Of a stretch of DNA of 11,988 nucleotides, positions 1 to 5,523 are shown piece after piece. The notes below the pieces were generated by a model. It was not told the DNA's origin, searched no databases, and worked only from the letters and a program-made list of their open reading frames with translations. The stretch is from Candidatus Omnitrophota bacterium (lineage in GTDB: Bacteria > Omnitrophota > Gorgyraeia > Zapsychrales > JANLHA01): the NCBI GenBank assembly GCA_024653845.1, contig JANLHA010000148.1:1-11988 (forward strand), in the 5' to 3' direction. A program made the position numbers and the translations under genes. The stretch's first letter is position 1, and every line of letters starts with the position of its first letter.

Positions 1-690
1 GATCATTTGGTGGGTGCTGTGCCACATACTTCCGTTAATGGTGTCGGTGGAGGCGGATTATCCAATGCCGGAGACGTTTTGGACGGAAGCCGAACATACA
101 TTTGGGACAAAGGTGGAGCCGCTGATCTTGCAGATGGGATTGCAAATCGTGGTGATTCTGGTTTTGCGATGATGATTTGGGATTTTGGTAGTGCTTTTGA
201 CAGTATGCGATTATACACGCATCAGGATCATTATTTCGGTGGACCGATTTTCGATCCGTTCCAAGCTCAAGATGTTATGGAATATAGTGTGTGGGGAAGC
301 CATGATGGGGATTCCTTCGCCCTTTTATCTGATGTGATTGATTTTGATATCGATGGTGGTGGCGCGGGTTTGCCAACATATGTCTTCTTTGGAGAAGAGC
401 CATCAATCGTTTATCGTGGCGGTAGTGCCGAATTTGGTGCGGTCAATGCTTATACAAGAGAATACGTATTTAGTGATGCTTATCGTTATTATGGAATTCG
501 TACCAGCTTAGTTTCTCTTGCTCAAGACGATGCGGATCCAGAGATCGACACCATTGCAGCTTTTAATATCTCTGATCGTCCTGAGGGGTCTCCAGGAAAA
601 CCGACGAATGCTGTTCCGGAGCCTGCAAGTTTAATTTTGTTTGGCATGGGTGCCGTTGGAGCTATTGCTCGAAAGAAATTTGCAGCTTAA
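1..690 (+). CDS. PEP-CTERM sorting-domain protein, F5/8-like body (5' end outside window)
   Basis: A secreted or surface protein cut at its N-terminus by the window edge: the frame is open from base 1, there is no signal peptide in view, and a TTG at 7 is not a credible start. 229 codons are visible. The tail is a textbook PEP-CTERM signal: VPEPAS, a hydrophobic stretch (LILFGMGAVGAIA) and a basic end (RKKFAA). In this family an exosortase removes the tail and the protein goes to the cell surface or EPS matrix. The body has beta-sandwich features of the F5/8 (discoidin-like) PEP-CTERM cargo type: MIWDFGSAFDSMRLYTH, EYSVWGSHDGDSFALLSDV, RYYGIR and a late EIDTIAAFN. Carbohydrate binding is inferred from that resemblance only. 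No terminator follows, so the small gene at 742 is probably on the same transcript. Confidence 0.88.
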   Translation, partial: DHLVGAVPHTSVNGVGGGGLSNAGDVLDGSRTYIWDKGGAADLADGIANRGDSGFAMMIWDFGSAFDSMRLYTHQDHYFGGPIFDPFQAQDVMEYSVWGSHDGDSFALLSDVIDFDIDGGGAGLPTYVFFGEEPSIVYRGGSAEFGAVNAYTREYVFSDAYRYYGIRTSLVSLAQDDADPEIDTIAAFNISDRPEGSPGKPTNAVPEPASLILFGMGAVGAIARKKFAA

Positions 691-741
691 AAAAGGTCAA
701 GTCTTAAAATCGAGAAAAAGTATCAAAATAAACAATATTCA

Positions 742-1050
742 GTGAAAGATATTATTGAATTAGATACCAGTGATTTAAACGGCAAAGTTTTTGATTGGAG
801 ACATTACGGCGGCCCCTTGGCAATATTAAAATTATCAAATTTTGTTAGATTTGAAATTTTAAAGGATGTGAGAAAAAATCCTTCAAAACGAGCTTTGCCA
901 CAACCTAAAAATCATTACATCCAACAAGGCGGCTTAATTTTGAAGAAGATTAAGGAAATCCCCAAAGGTGTTAAAAGAGCAAAAATTAAAAAGAGTAATA
1001 TGATTGATCTCGGTGGAGAACATAAATTACTTATTCAGAGACAAAAGTAA
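742..1050 (+). CDS. Small basic hypothetical protein
   Basis: An unrecognised 102-residue protein. The only possible start is GTG at 742, because the frame runs back without an ATG to the stop of the previous gene (688-690, same frame). No clear Shine-Dalgarno precedes it; the upstream 20 bases are AT-rich. The C-terminal half is strongly basic (repeated K/R between about residues 44 and 102), with no signal peptide or membrane segment, so it is likely cytoplasmic and could bind nucleic acid. The segment FDWRHYGGPLAILKLSNF looks like ordinary folded protein. It lies 51 bases after the PEP-CTERM gene and about 120 bases before a terminator. It could be a real small gene or the 3' remnant of a larger one. 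Confidence 0.45.
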   Translation: MKDIIELDTSDLNGKVFDWRHYGGPLAILKLSNFVRFEILKDVRKNPSKRALPQPKNHYIQQGGLILKKIKEIPKGVKRAKIKKSNMIDLGGEHKLLIQRQK

Positions 1051-1066
1051 AGCTTTTAATCCTATA

Positions 1067-1095
1067 CTGTATCTGTATTAACTGCTATCTGCTAT
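1067..1095. repeat. Short tandem repeat tract (CTGTAT x2, CTGCTAT x2)
   Basis: CTGTAT occurs twice in tandem at 1067-1078, then TAA, then CTGCTAT twice in tandem at 1082-1095. The two units differ by one base insertion. It lies in the non-coding stretch between the small basic gene and the terminator. The rest of 1051-1167 holds only a 10-bp palindrome (CCGCTAGCGG, 1145-1154) and no gene I can support. Confidence 0.6.
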
Positions 1096-1167
1096 TGAAT
1101 GACTAGATTGGCTTCTTCTGTAGCTATCCAGTTGCAAAATTCGTCCGCTAGCGGGAGTTAATATCCT

Positions 1168-1211
1168 AAACCCACTGTAACCAAATAAGTTGCAGTGGGT
1201 TTTTGTTTTTT
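1168..1211 (+). terminator. Strong intrinsic terminator, copy 1 of a repeated element
   Basis: Arms 1171-1181 and 1189-1199 pair over 11 positions (one T-G wobble) around a 7-base loop. The stem extends by AAA/TTT outside and is followed by a U-rich run at 1200-1211. It ends the transcript of the PEP-CTERM and small basic genes. It is nearly identical to the terminator at 4590-4626, with one base pair swapped in a compensatory way. Confidence 0.88.
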
Positions 1212-1220
1212 AAAGTTAAG

Positions 1221-1229
1221 TGTTATACT
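1221..1229 (+). promoter_or_regulatory. Candidate extended -10 promoter
   Basis: TGTTATACT reads as an extended -10 (TGn followed by TATACT, -10 hexamer 1224-1229). The only -35-like sequence is poor (TTGTTT, 1203-1208, 15-base spacing). The first downstream ATG is at 1238, only 8 bases after the hexamer, so a transcript started here would be nearly leaderless. It lies directly after a strong terminator, which supports a new transcription unit. Confidence 0.4.
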
Positions 1230-1237
1230 CATCTCAT

Positions 1238-1395
1238 ATGAAAAAGAATAATGAAGAAAATAATTCTTGCTTGAAAGCATACAATCTCTTTGGATTAAAA
1301 TTACTGAAGAAGGCGATGTCATTATGCTCTTCGGGTGGCCAGAGCAATTGGAAGCCGCCTCGCGTTATCTTTCTCAGGATTCGTTGAAACCTTAA
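1238..1395 (+). pseudogene. Small hypothetical gene, apparently frameshifted
   Basis: Two adjacent frames together look like one small protein of about 50 residues. ATG 1238 starts MKKNNEENN in one frame. From about 1264 the protein-like text moves to another frame: LLESIQSLWIKITEEGD, then VIMLFGWPEQLEAASRYL, ending SQDSLKP at TAA 1393-1395. A TAA at 1261-1263 blocks that second frame upstream, so joining the halves needs a -1 shift, equivalent to one base lost between about 1264 and 1275. If read alone, the second frame could start at TTG 1267 (42 codons). I do not recognise the family. A disabled gene, a sequencing error or a short TTG-started gene are all possible. It ends 44 bases before the hydrolase start. 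Confidence 0.4.
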
Positions 1396-1439
1396 AGGAA
1401 TATTCCTGTTTTTCTCAAAATAAAATGGAGAATACGGAC

Positions 1440-2408
1440 ATGGCACATATCAATATTGTAATTCTTCATGGGATCGGCAAGAATGAGATTGGTTATGCCG
1501 ATGATTTGGTTAAAGGCATAGAAAAGGAATTTAATACTTTCCTTGAGAGAATTACTGGCCAAGCGGATAATGGTACAGTCAAGCTCATCTTTAAGCCCAT
1601 TGTCTGGGATGATATTTTGGATAGAAATCAGGGACAGCTTAAAGTTATACTTGAGCGAGCTCTAGCACAGAAGCAACGTATAAGTTTTTTACGTTTTTGG
1701 ACGGGTATTGGCATATTGCCGATCGCCATAGCTATTTGGCTTTTTGTAGCGGTATTTAAACATCCAGTTATTCTGTTGATAGCTGCATTGATTTCAGGGT
1801 ATCTATTATATCGTTTTGGGACAAAGCTTTATTATCAGCTGCGTACAGGTTTTGCGTCAGAGTTTGTCATGGATATTATTGGTTATTTAAATAGGGATGC
1901 TCAAAAAATGATCCAGGATCGGATTAAAGAAGATTTAAAATCCATCAATGGCGATAAAGAGCCGGTTACGTTTATCGCGCACAGTCTTGGAACTGTTATT
2001 GCTTCTGACTTTATTTGGGATCGGCAGAATGAAAAGGATTTTGGTGATTTTAAACTAAGCAACTTTTTTACCATGGGTTCACCTATCGCTCTTTTTGCCC
2101 TACGTTGGGGCGCTGAGCTTTTTAATAAACCCATCCGGATGGACGATCCAAATGGATGTTGGATTAATATTCTTGATAAGGATGACCCCATAGCGTACCC
2201 ATTAAAAGAGCTTAATAAGGAATACAAGCATGCTGTCTTAGCTGATGAAGAAATTAATGTCGGCCCTTTGGGTGTTGCGCACGTGAAGTATTGGAAGAGT
2301 GAACAAGTTCATAAAATCATTGCGCATAAGCTGGCGAAGGATTGGGTGAGGATGAATGGAAAGAATGTCTTGAGGAAGTCGACCTCAAAAATTATTCCCC
2401 CAAATTAA
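1440..2408 (+). CDS. Membrane-anchored alpha/beta hydrolase (lipase/PGAP1-like)
   Basis: A 322-residue serine-hydrolase-like protein. It opens with INIVILHGIG (residues 4-13), the oxyanion-type strand and turn of lipase/PGAP1-like folds. The nucleophile elbow is FIAHSLGT with Ser182, an A-x-S-x-G variant of GxSxG. Candidate triad partners are an Asp in ILDKDDP (about 246-249) and His281 in GVAHVKYW. Two hydrophobic segments (about 86-106 and 109-126) form a membrane hairpin between the oxyanion strand and the elbow, so the catalytic parts probably sit on one side of the inner membrane. ATG 1440 was chosen because GGAG (1427-1430) lies 9 bases upstream and the product starts at the core strand; the frame is open back to 1335, but that part belongs to the preceding small gene. 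Substrate unknown. The GIDE gene follows after 30 bases, so the two are probably co-transcribed. Confidence 0.8.
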   Translation: MAHINIVILHGIGKNEIGYADDLVKGIEKEFNTFLERITGQADNGTVKLIFKPIVWDDILDRNQGQLKVILERALAQKQRISFLRFWTGIGILPIAIAIWLFVAVFKHPVILLIAALISGYLLYRFGTKLYYQLRTGFASEFVMDIIGYLNRDAQKMIQDRIKEDLKSINGDKEPVTFIAHSLGTVIASDFIWDRQNEKDFGDFKLSNFFTMGSPIALFALRWGAELFNKPIRMDDPNGCWINILDKDDPIAYPLKELNKEYKHAVLADEEINVGPLGVAHVKYWKSEQVHKIIAHKLAKDWVRMNGKNVLRKSTSKIIPPN

Positions 2409-2438
2409 AAATATTAACATTCAACTCATGGAGGAATT

Positions 2439-3140
2439 ATGCTAGCGGTTGCCTTGACTTTTATCATCGGAGGAGCTATTGGCGTTTGGTATGCCCGAGT
2501 ATCCTCCAATCTACAAAAACTCCTTAAAGCTACACCAACCTCTTGCATAAGCAATCTTTCTGCAGGACAATTTGTTGAAGTCAAAGGAACCGTTGATTGC
2601 CAATTCCCACTTAAAGTTCCCGGATCAGAAAGAAAATGCGTCTATTACTCTTATGAATTACAACGCCGTGAACGCAAGAGAAACTCTAATTCGATTACTG
2701 AATATGAGTGGCATACAATCAAACGAGGGGAAGACCAAACACCCTTTATTCTCAAAGATGAATCAGGAAGTATCGATGTTAATCTTCTGGGCGCTGAAAT
2801 TGAAGCGGAAGTTATCTTAGATCAACTGGTCGATCCGTTGAAAGATAGCAATAGCACCATTGTCAAAGCCTTCTTTTATATGAGTCAACTGACCGCAGGA
2901 ATACATGAAAGAATTATTGTTAAAGCTATTGAGCTGGGCAGCGATGTCTATTGCTTAGGAACTGTGCTTGAGAGTGCCGATGGGAAACTGAGGATTGGCA
3001 GAGGGACTAAGCGCTTCTTTTTAAGTACCTCTTCAGAAGAACAGGTCAAAAACAGTACGGTAGAAAGAATTCTTCTCGGGTACATTCTCGGAGGAGCAGC
3101 TATTCTTTTTGGGGTCTATCTTCTGTTTGTAAAAAACTAA
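2439..3140 (+). CDS. GIDE-domain membrane protein (bacterial MULAN/E3-ligase-like fold)
   Basis: A 233-residue protein with a TM at each end: residues about 1-19 and 209-230. The middle matches the GIDE domain pattern: VEVKGTVDCQFPLKVP (47-61), KCVYYSYE (66-73), EYEWHTIKR (88-96), FILKDESGSIDVN (103-115), GSDVYCLGTV (167-176) and FFLSTSSEEQV (193-203). In eukaryotes this domain is the membrane-facing part of the MUL1/GIDE ubiquitin ligase. Bacterial versions lack a RING finger, as here, and their job is unsettled, though they often occur near LemA-type envelope proteins. The start is firm: GGAGG at 2430-2434, four bases before ATG. It probably forms an operon with the hydrolase, suggesting a shared envelope role. 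An apparent decayed copy follows immediately. Confidence 0.8.
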   Translation: MLAVALTFIIGGAIGVWYARVSSNLQKLLKATPTSCISNLSAGQFVEVKGTVDCQFPLKVPGSERKCVYYSYELQRRERKRNSNSITEYEWHTIKRGEDQTPFILKDESGSIDVNLLGAEIEAEVILDQLVDPLKDSNSTIVKAFFYMSQLTAGIHERIIVKAIELGSDVYCLGTVLESADGKLRIGRGTKRFFLSTSSEEQVKNSTVERILLGYILGGAAILFGVYLLFVKN

Positions 3141-3385
3141 CTTCGGTCTCGACTTCCAATTTAACCAGTGAGGTAATTAAGCGAAGCGGTGAGAATGGAA
3201 AACCGCCCATTAAAGTTAATAAGCTAACTTTAGTGGCTGGTATTGTTTCAGCTCATTGTGAAATTCCTTATGATGACACTCTGCGAGAGGGAAAACTAAA
3301 TTAACTCTATTGCTATTACAGTTATGAAGATGAAGTATGTCGATATAACCCTTTTAATATCAATTGCAATCCTTTCCACTTTTGA
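3141..3385 (+). pseudogene. Decayed second GIDE-like gene fragment
   Basis: In the frame whose codons include GTG 3233, the text reads VNKLTLVAGIVSAHCEIPYD, then LREGKLN, a stop (TAA 3302-3304), then LYCYYSYEDEV and a second stop at 3383-3385. It lines up in order with the neighbouring GIDE protein: GIVSAHCEIPYD with GTVDCQFPLKVP, and CYYSYE (3311-3328) with CVYYSYE. There is no start codon with a ribosome site, an in-frame stop lies in the middle, and the C-terminal half is missing, so it cannot encode a working protein. I infer a tandem duplicate that lost function. The alignment is by eye and short, so confidence is moderate. Its 3' end carries the promoter of the next gene. Confidence 0.5.
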
Positions 3386-3392
3386 CTAGAAT
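3364..3392 (+). promoter_or_regulatory. Sigma70-like promoter for the carbonic-anhydrase-like gene
   Basis: TTGCAA (3364-3369), 17-base spacer, TAGAAT (3387-3392). Predicted start of transcription is near 3399, giving a leader of about 25 bases that contains AGGAGA (3412-3417). It would also transcribe the PEP-CTERM gene at 3825, as no terminator lies between the two genes. Confidence 0.58.
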
Positions 3393-3424
3393 GGGCCAAA
3401 TTAAAATAAACAGGAGAAATTGTA

Positions 3425-3793
3425 TTGGATACCCGAGCGACTTGTCTTAACTGCATGGACGGGCGTGTGCAATTGCCAGTTTTACATTGGATCAATGCCA
3501 ATTATCCCGTCGATTTTGTGGATGTGATCACCGAAGCTGGGATGGATGGTGTTTTAGCCAAGCAAGAAGACATTTCCGAAATTTTACGCAGTATCAAAGT
3601 TTCCGTTAACTTGAATAAATCGACTCGTCTTTTTGTTGTCGGGCATCATGACTGTCGAGGTAACCCTATCGACCAAGAACGTCACCGTGAAGAAATCATC
3701 GACGCTGTTAAGCGCTTAAAACCTCTTTGGCCCGCTCAACAAGTGGTAGGGCTTTGGGTCAATAATAAATGGCAGGTGGAGCTCGTCTGTTAA
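3425..3793 (+). CDS. Miniature beta-carbonic-anhydrase-like protein
   Basis: A 122-residue cytoplasmic protein with both zinc-site signatures of beta-class carbonic anhydrases. CLNCMDGRVQLPV holds Cys10-x-Asp12-x-Arg14, and VVGHHDCRG holds His74-x-x-Cys77. Typical family members are about 190-220 residues, so this is a short form lacking the usual N-terminal helical arm and much of the C-terminus. CO2 hydration is possible because all ligands and the Asp-Arg dyad are present, but short homologues can have other substrates. The start is TTG 3425, seven bases after AGGAGA (3412-3417); there is no competing ATG. The gene has its own promoter and is followed after 31 bases by a PEP-CTERM gene, apparently in the same transcript. 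Confidence 0.75.
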   Translation: MDTRATCLNCMDGRVQLPVLHWINANYPVDFVDVITEAGMDGVLAKQEDISEILRSIKVSVNLNKSTRLFVVGHHDCRGNPIDQERHREEIIDAVKRLKPLWPAQQVVGLWVNNKWQVELVC

Positions 3794-3824
3794 AAATTAG
3801 TAATATCAAGAATTGGAGTATGGG

Positions 3825-4568
3825 ATGAAAAAAGTCATTTTGTTTTCAATGGTTTTAAGTGCATCGTGTTTAACTTCTCCGGCGAAAGCCGCTATTTCTG
3901 TTGATGTTTACCGCGACGGATACATCGAAGATTTTACGCGCAGCCAAGTTGTTCCGCCGGACGGCATTGCGGATCGGATCTCTGATACCAACGCTTTGCT
4001 CGCTTCCCGAGGAGAATTTTTTGATCAATTCAATGCCTTCAATGTCGACAGTCATGCCATTATGACGTTTGACGTTTCTTTTTATTCGGGGCAAAATCTT
4101 TTATCAGCATTTTTAACAGGTTATGGAACAAGGGTTGATAATAGAGGGTCTTTGGATCCGATCTCGGGTGAATTTTATCTTTATTCTGGAGATGGGCTGG
4201 TGGGTTTAGATGATTTCAATGTCCCGGGAGATTTTTTGGGCAGTCGTTCTTTTCAAATGAACTCCGCAGGATTTAATCTCGACCCTTTCCAAGTTGATGT
4301 GACGTCATCTCTGCAGGATTTATTGGATAGCTCTTCTTCGTTCGCGGAATTTCGTGTGGAGTCGGAATCCGCATCCGTTTTCATTAATGCTGGAGAAACG
4401 GATCCAAGCACTTTTTTCTCGGTAGATACTCGCTGGCCAGGCCCGCGTCTTGTTTTAGAATTTGACCAAAGCGCTACGGCTGTCCCAGAACCGGCAACCA
4501 TTTTGATGTTAGGCGGCGGATTATTAGGGGGTTTTTTTCGTAAAAGAAAGCAAGCCCTTGTTAAATAA
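3825..4568 (+). CDS. PEP-CTERM protein with DNRLRE-like beta-sandwich
   Basis: A 247-residue secreted protein. The Sec signal is MKKVILFSMVLSASCLTSPA, with likely cleavage after KA (residue 22). The tail is VPEPATILMLGGGLLGG followed by FFRKRKQALVK, a complete PEP-CTERM sorting signal starting near residue 220. The body has features reminiscent of DNRLRE-type beta-sandwich domains: HAIMTFDVSF early, then FQVDVTSSLQDLL, FAEFRVES and GPRLVLEFDQ before the tail. I rate that domain call as tentative. The start is ATG 3825 with GGAG at 3815-3818; longer versions from TTG 3813 lack a ribosome site and would spoil the signal peptide. The gene shares a transcript with the carbonic-anhydrase-like gene and ends 21 bases before a strong terminator. 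Confidence 0.9.
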   Translation: MKKVILFSMVLSASCLTSPAKAAISVDVYRDGYIEDFTRSQVVPPDGIADRISDTNALLASRGEFFDQFNAFNVDSHAIMTFDVSFYSGQNLLSAFLTGYGTRVDNRGSLDPISGEFYLYSGDGLVGLDDFNVPGDFLGSRSFQMNSAGFNLDPFQVDVTSSLQDLLDSSSSFAEFRVESESASVFINAGETDPSTFFSVDTRWPGPRLVLEFDQSATAVPEPATILMLGGGLLGGFFRKRKQALVK

Positions 4569-4589
4569 AATATCAATCAAGTGTCAATT

Positions 4590-4626
4590 AACCCTCTGTA
4601 ACTAAATGTGTTGCAGAGGGTTTTTT
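4590..4626 (+). terminator. Strong intrinsic terminator, copy 2 of a repeated element
   Basis: Arms 4592-4602 and 4610-4620 pair over 11 positions (one T-G wobble) around a 7-base loop, with AA/TT extension and a run of six T at 4621-4626. It closes the carbonic-anhydrase/PEP-CTERM transcript. Against the copy at 1168-1211 the loop differs at three bases and the stem at two, and the two stem differences are partners (A-T versus T-A). Confidence 0.88.
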
Positions 4627-4639
4627 ATTGGGCTAGAAT
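4611..4639 (+). promoter_or_regulatory. Candidate promoter overlapping the terminator
   Basis: TTGCAG (4611-4616) in the 3' arm of the terminator hairpin, a 17-base spacer, and TAGAAT (4634-4639). It resembles the TTGCAA-17-TAGAAT promoter at 3364. Transcription would begin about 4646, next to ATG 4647, giving a leaderless message for the small membrane protein. Confidence 0.45.
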
Positions 4640-4646
4640 GTCTCAA

Positions 4647-4856
4647 ATGAAAAATATAATCCGATATTTTGCTAGAAGTTTTCGTACAGTTGTAGGTATC
4701 GTTTTGATCTGGAGAGGCATCTGGTATATTTTTGATGCTCTCGATAGTTGGTTGTTTGGCGGAAGCCACATCGTTACAGCCATTGGCGGAATTGTTGCCG
4801 GTTTTCTTTTGTTATACCTTCCTGATAAAGATTTGAAAGAAATCGAAAAACTTTAA
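4647..4856 (+). CDS. Small membrane protein (two TM segments)
   Basis: A 69-residue protein. RTVVGIVLIWRGIWYIFDAL (about residues 12-31) forms one hydrophobic segment and IVTAIGGIVAGFLLLYL (about 41-57) a second. A basic N-terminus and a charged C-terminus (DKDLKEIEKL) suggest both ends face the cytoplasm. I do not recognise a named family. ATG 4647 is preferred because a promoter -10 (TAGAAT, 4634-4639) overlaps the alternative ATG at 4638, and the GTG at 4608 lies inside the terminator hairpin. No Shine-Dalgarno is visible for any choice, which fits a leaderless transcript. It ends one base before the PqiA-like gene, so the two are almost certainly translationally coupled and may act together. 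Confidence 0.7.
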   Translation: MKNIIRYFARSFRTVVGIVLIWRGIWYIFDALDSWLFGGSHIVTAIGGIVAGFLLLYLPDKDLKEIEKL

Positions 4857-4857
4857 T

Positions 4858-5364
4858 TTGAGAGACCGTGCTGCTTTGAAAAAATCCCTTCTTGAACTTC
4901 ATCCCAAAAGAGTTGATATCATCATTTTGATTTTTGCTTCCGCAATTTTCCTATTGATTGGTTTTAACCTTCCCATCTTGACGGTCCGTAAGCTTTGGGA
5001 AAGTAATACTTATTCCATTTTGTCAGGCATTCAAAATCTTTGGAAAGAAGAATACTACACGTTGGCATTTATCATTTTCTTTTTCTCGATCATTTTCCCA
5101 ATCGCCAAGTTGATGTCTCTTTCGGTGGTTTGGTTTGTGCGTTTACGAGACGAACAGAGACAAAAATTAATTTATTTTCTGGAACTCTTGGGAAGATGGT
5201 CGATGCTCGATGTGTTTGTTGCCGCGATTATCATTGTATGGGTAAAATTGGGAGCGCTGGCCGATGCCAAAGCCGAGGATGGGATTTATTTCTTCGGGGC
5301 ATCGATCCTTTTAGCCATGATCGTAACGTCTTTGCAGGGCGCGTTAACACGTCGGTATAAATAA
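4858..5364 (+). CDS. Single-domain PqiA (paraquat-inducible protein A) homologue
   Basis: A 168-residue inner-membrane protein with four TM segments. It matches the PqiA/LetA core: LPILTVRKLWE (38-48), IIFFFSIIFPIAKL (72-85), LGRWSMLDVF (111-120) with following VAAIIIVWVKLG, and GIYFFGASILLAMI (142-155). E. coli PqiA and LetA carry two such domains and work with MCE proteins (PqiB/LetB) in lipid transport across the envelope. Here only one domain is present and no MCE partner lies in the window, so the function is inferred. The start is TTG 4858, one base after the previous stop; a second TTG at 4876 is possible. Neither has a strong ribosome site, consistent with coupling to the upstream small membrane protein. 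No clear terminator follows. Confidence 0.85.
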   Translation: MRDRAALKKSLLELHPKRVDIIILIFASAIFLLIGFNLPILTVRKLWESNTYSILSGIQNLWKEEYYTLAFIIFFFSIIFPIAKLMSLSVVWFVRLRDEQRQKLIYFLELLGRWSMLDVFVAAIIIVWVKLGALADAKAEDGIYFFGASILLAMIVTSLQGALTRRYK

Positions 5365-5417
5365 TCTGTAGCCTCAGAATTCACGACCACGGATATTGGT
5401 AATCCGCCTGTCTCACC

Positions 5418-5461
5418 TTGTCCTCTGTTGTCCTATTGACATAAACTCATTCTCATGAGAA
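5418..5461 (+). promoter_or_regulatory. Candidate control region of the third PEP-CTERM gene
   Basis: TTGTCCT occurs twice (5418-5424 and 5428-5434), start to start 10 bases apart, so both face the same side of the helix. A perfect -35 (TTGACA, 5436-5441) follows at once, then a perfect 12-bp palindrome TTCTCATGAGAA (5450-5461). The -10 at the right distance is weak (around 5458-5464). This looks like activator half-sites, a -35 and an operator-like palindrome. Confidence 0.38.
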
Positions 5462-5523
5462 ATTACAGCCGACTTGGTGAACATATTTTATAGAAATATT
5501 AACGTTTAAGAAGAGAGGTCCGT

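Noticed and set aside
1099..1161. A 20-codon frame starting ATG 1099 just before the first terminator
   Set aside because: No ribosome site and too short to judge; it could be a remnant, but nothing supports it as a gene.
1335..1439. Extended N-terminus of the hydrolase from GTG 1335
   Set aside because: ATG 1440 has GGAG at 9 bases and begins at the core beta strand; the upstream part overlaps the more protein-like frame of the preceding small gene.
2342..2527. Open frame overlapping the end of the hydrolase and start of the GIDE gene
   Set aside because: It is covered by two better-supported genes in other frames and matches no recognisable domain.
4608..4646. GTG 4608 or ATG 4638 as start of the small membrane protein
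   Set aside because: GTG 4608 lies inside the terminator hairpin, and ATG 4638 overlaps the likely -10; neither has a ribosome site.
3700..5523. Sigma54 (-24/-12) promoters before the PEP-CTERM genes, as in some XrtA systems
   Set aside because: No GG-N10-GC pair with convincing flanks was seen upstream of 3825 or 5524.
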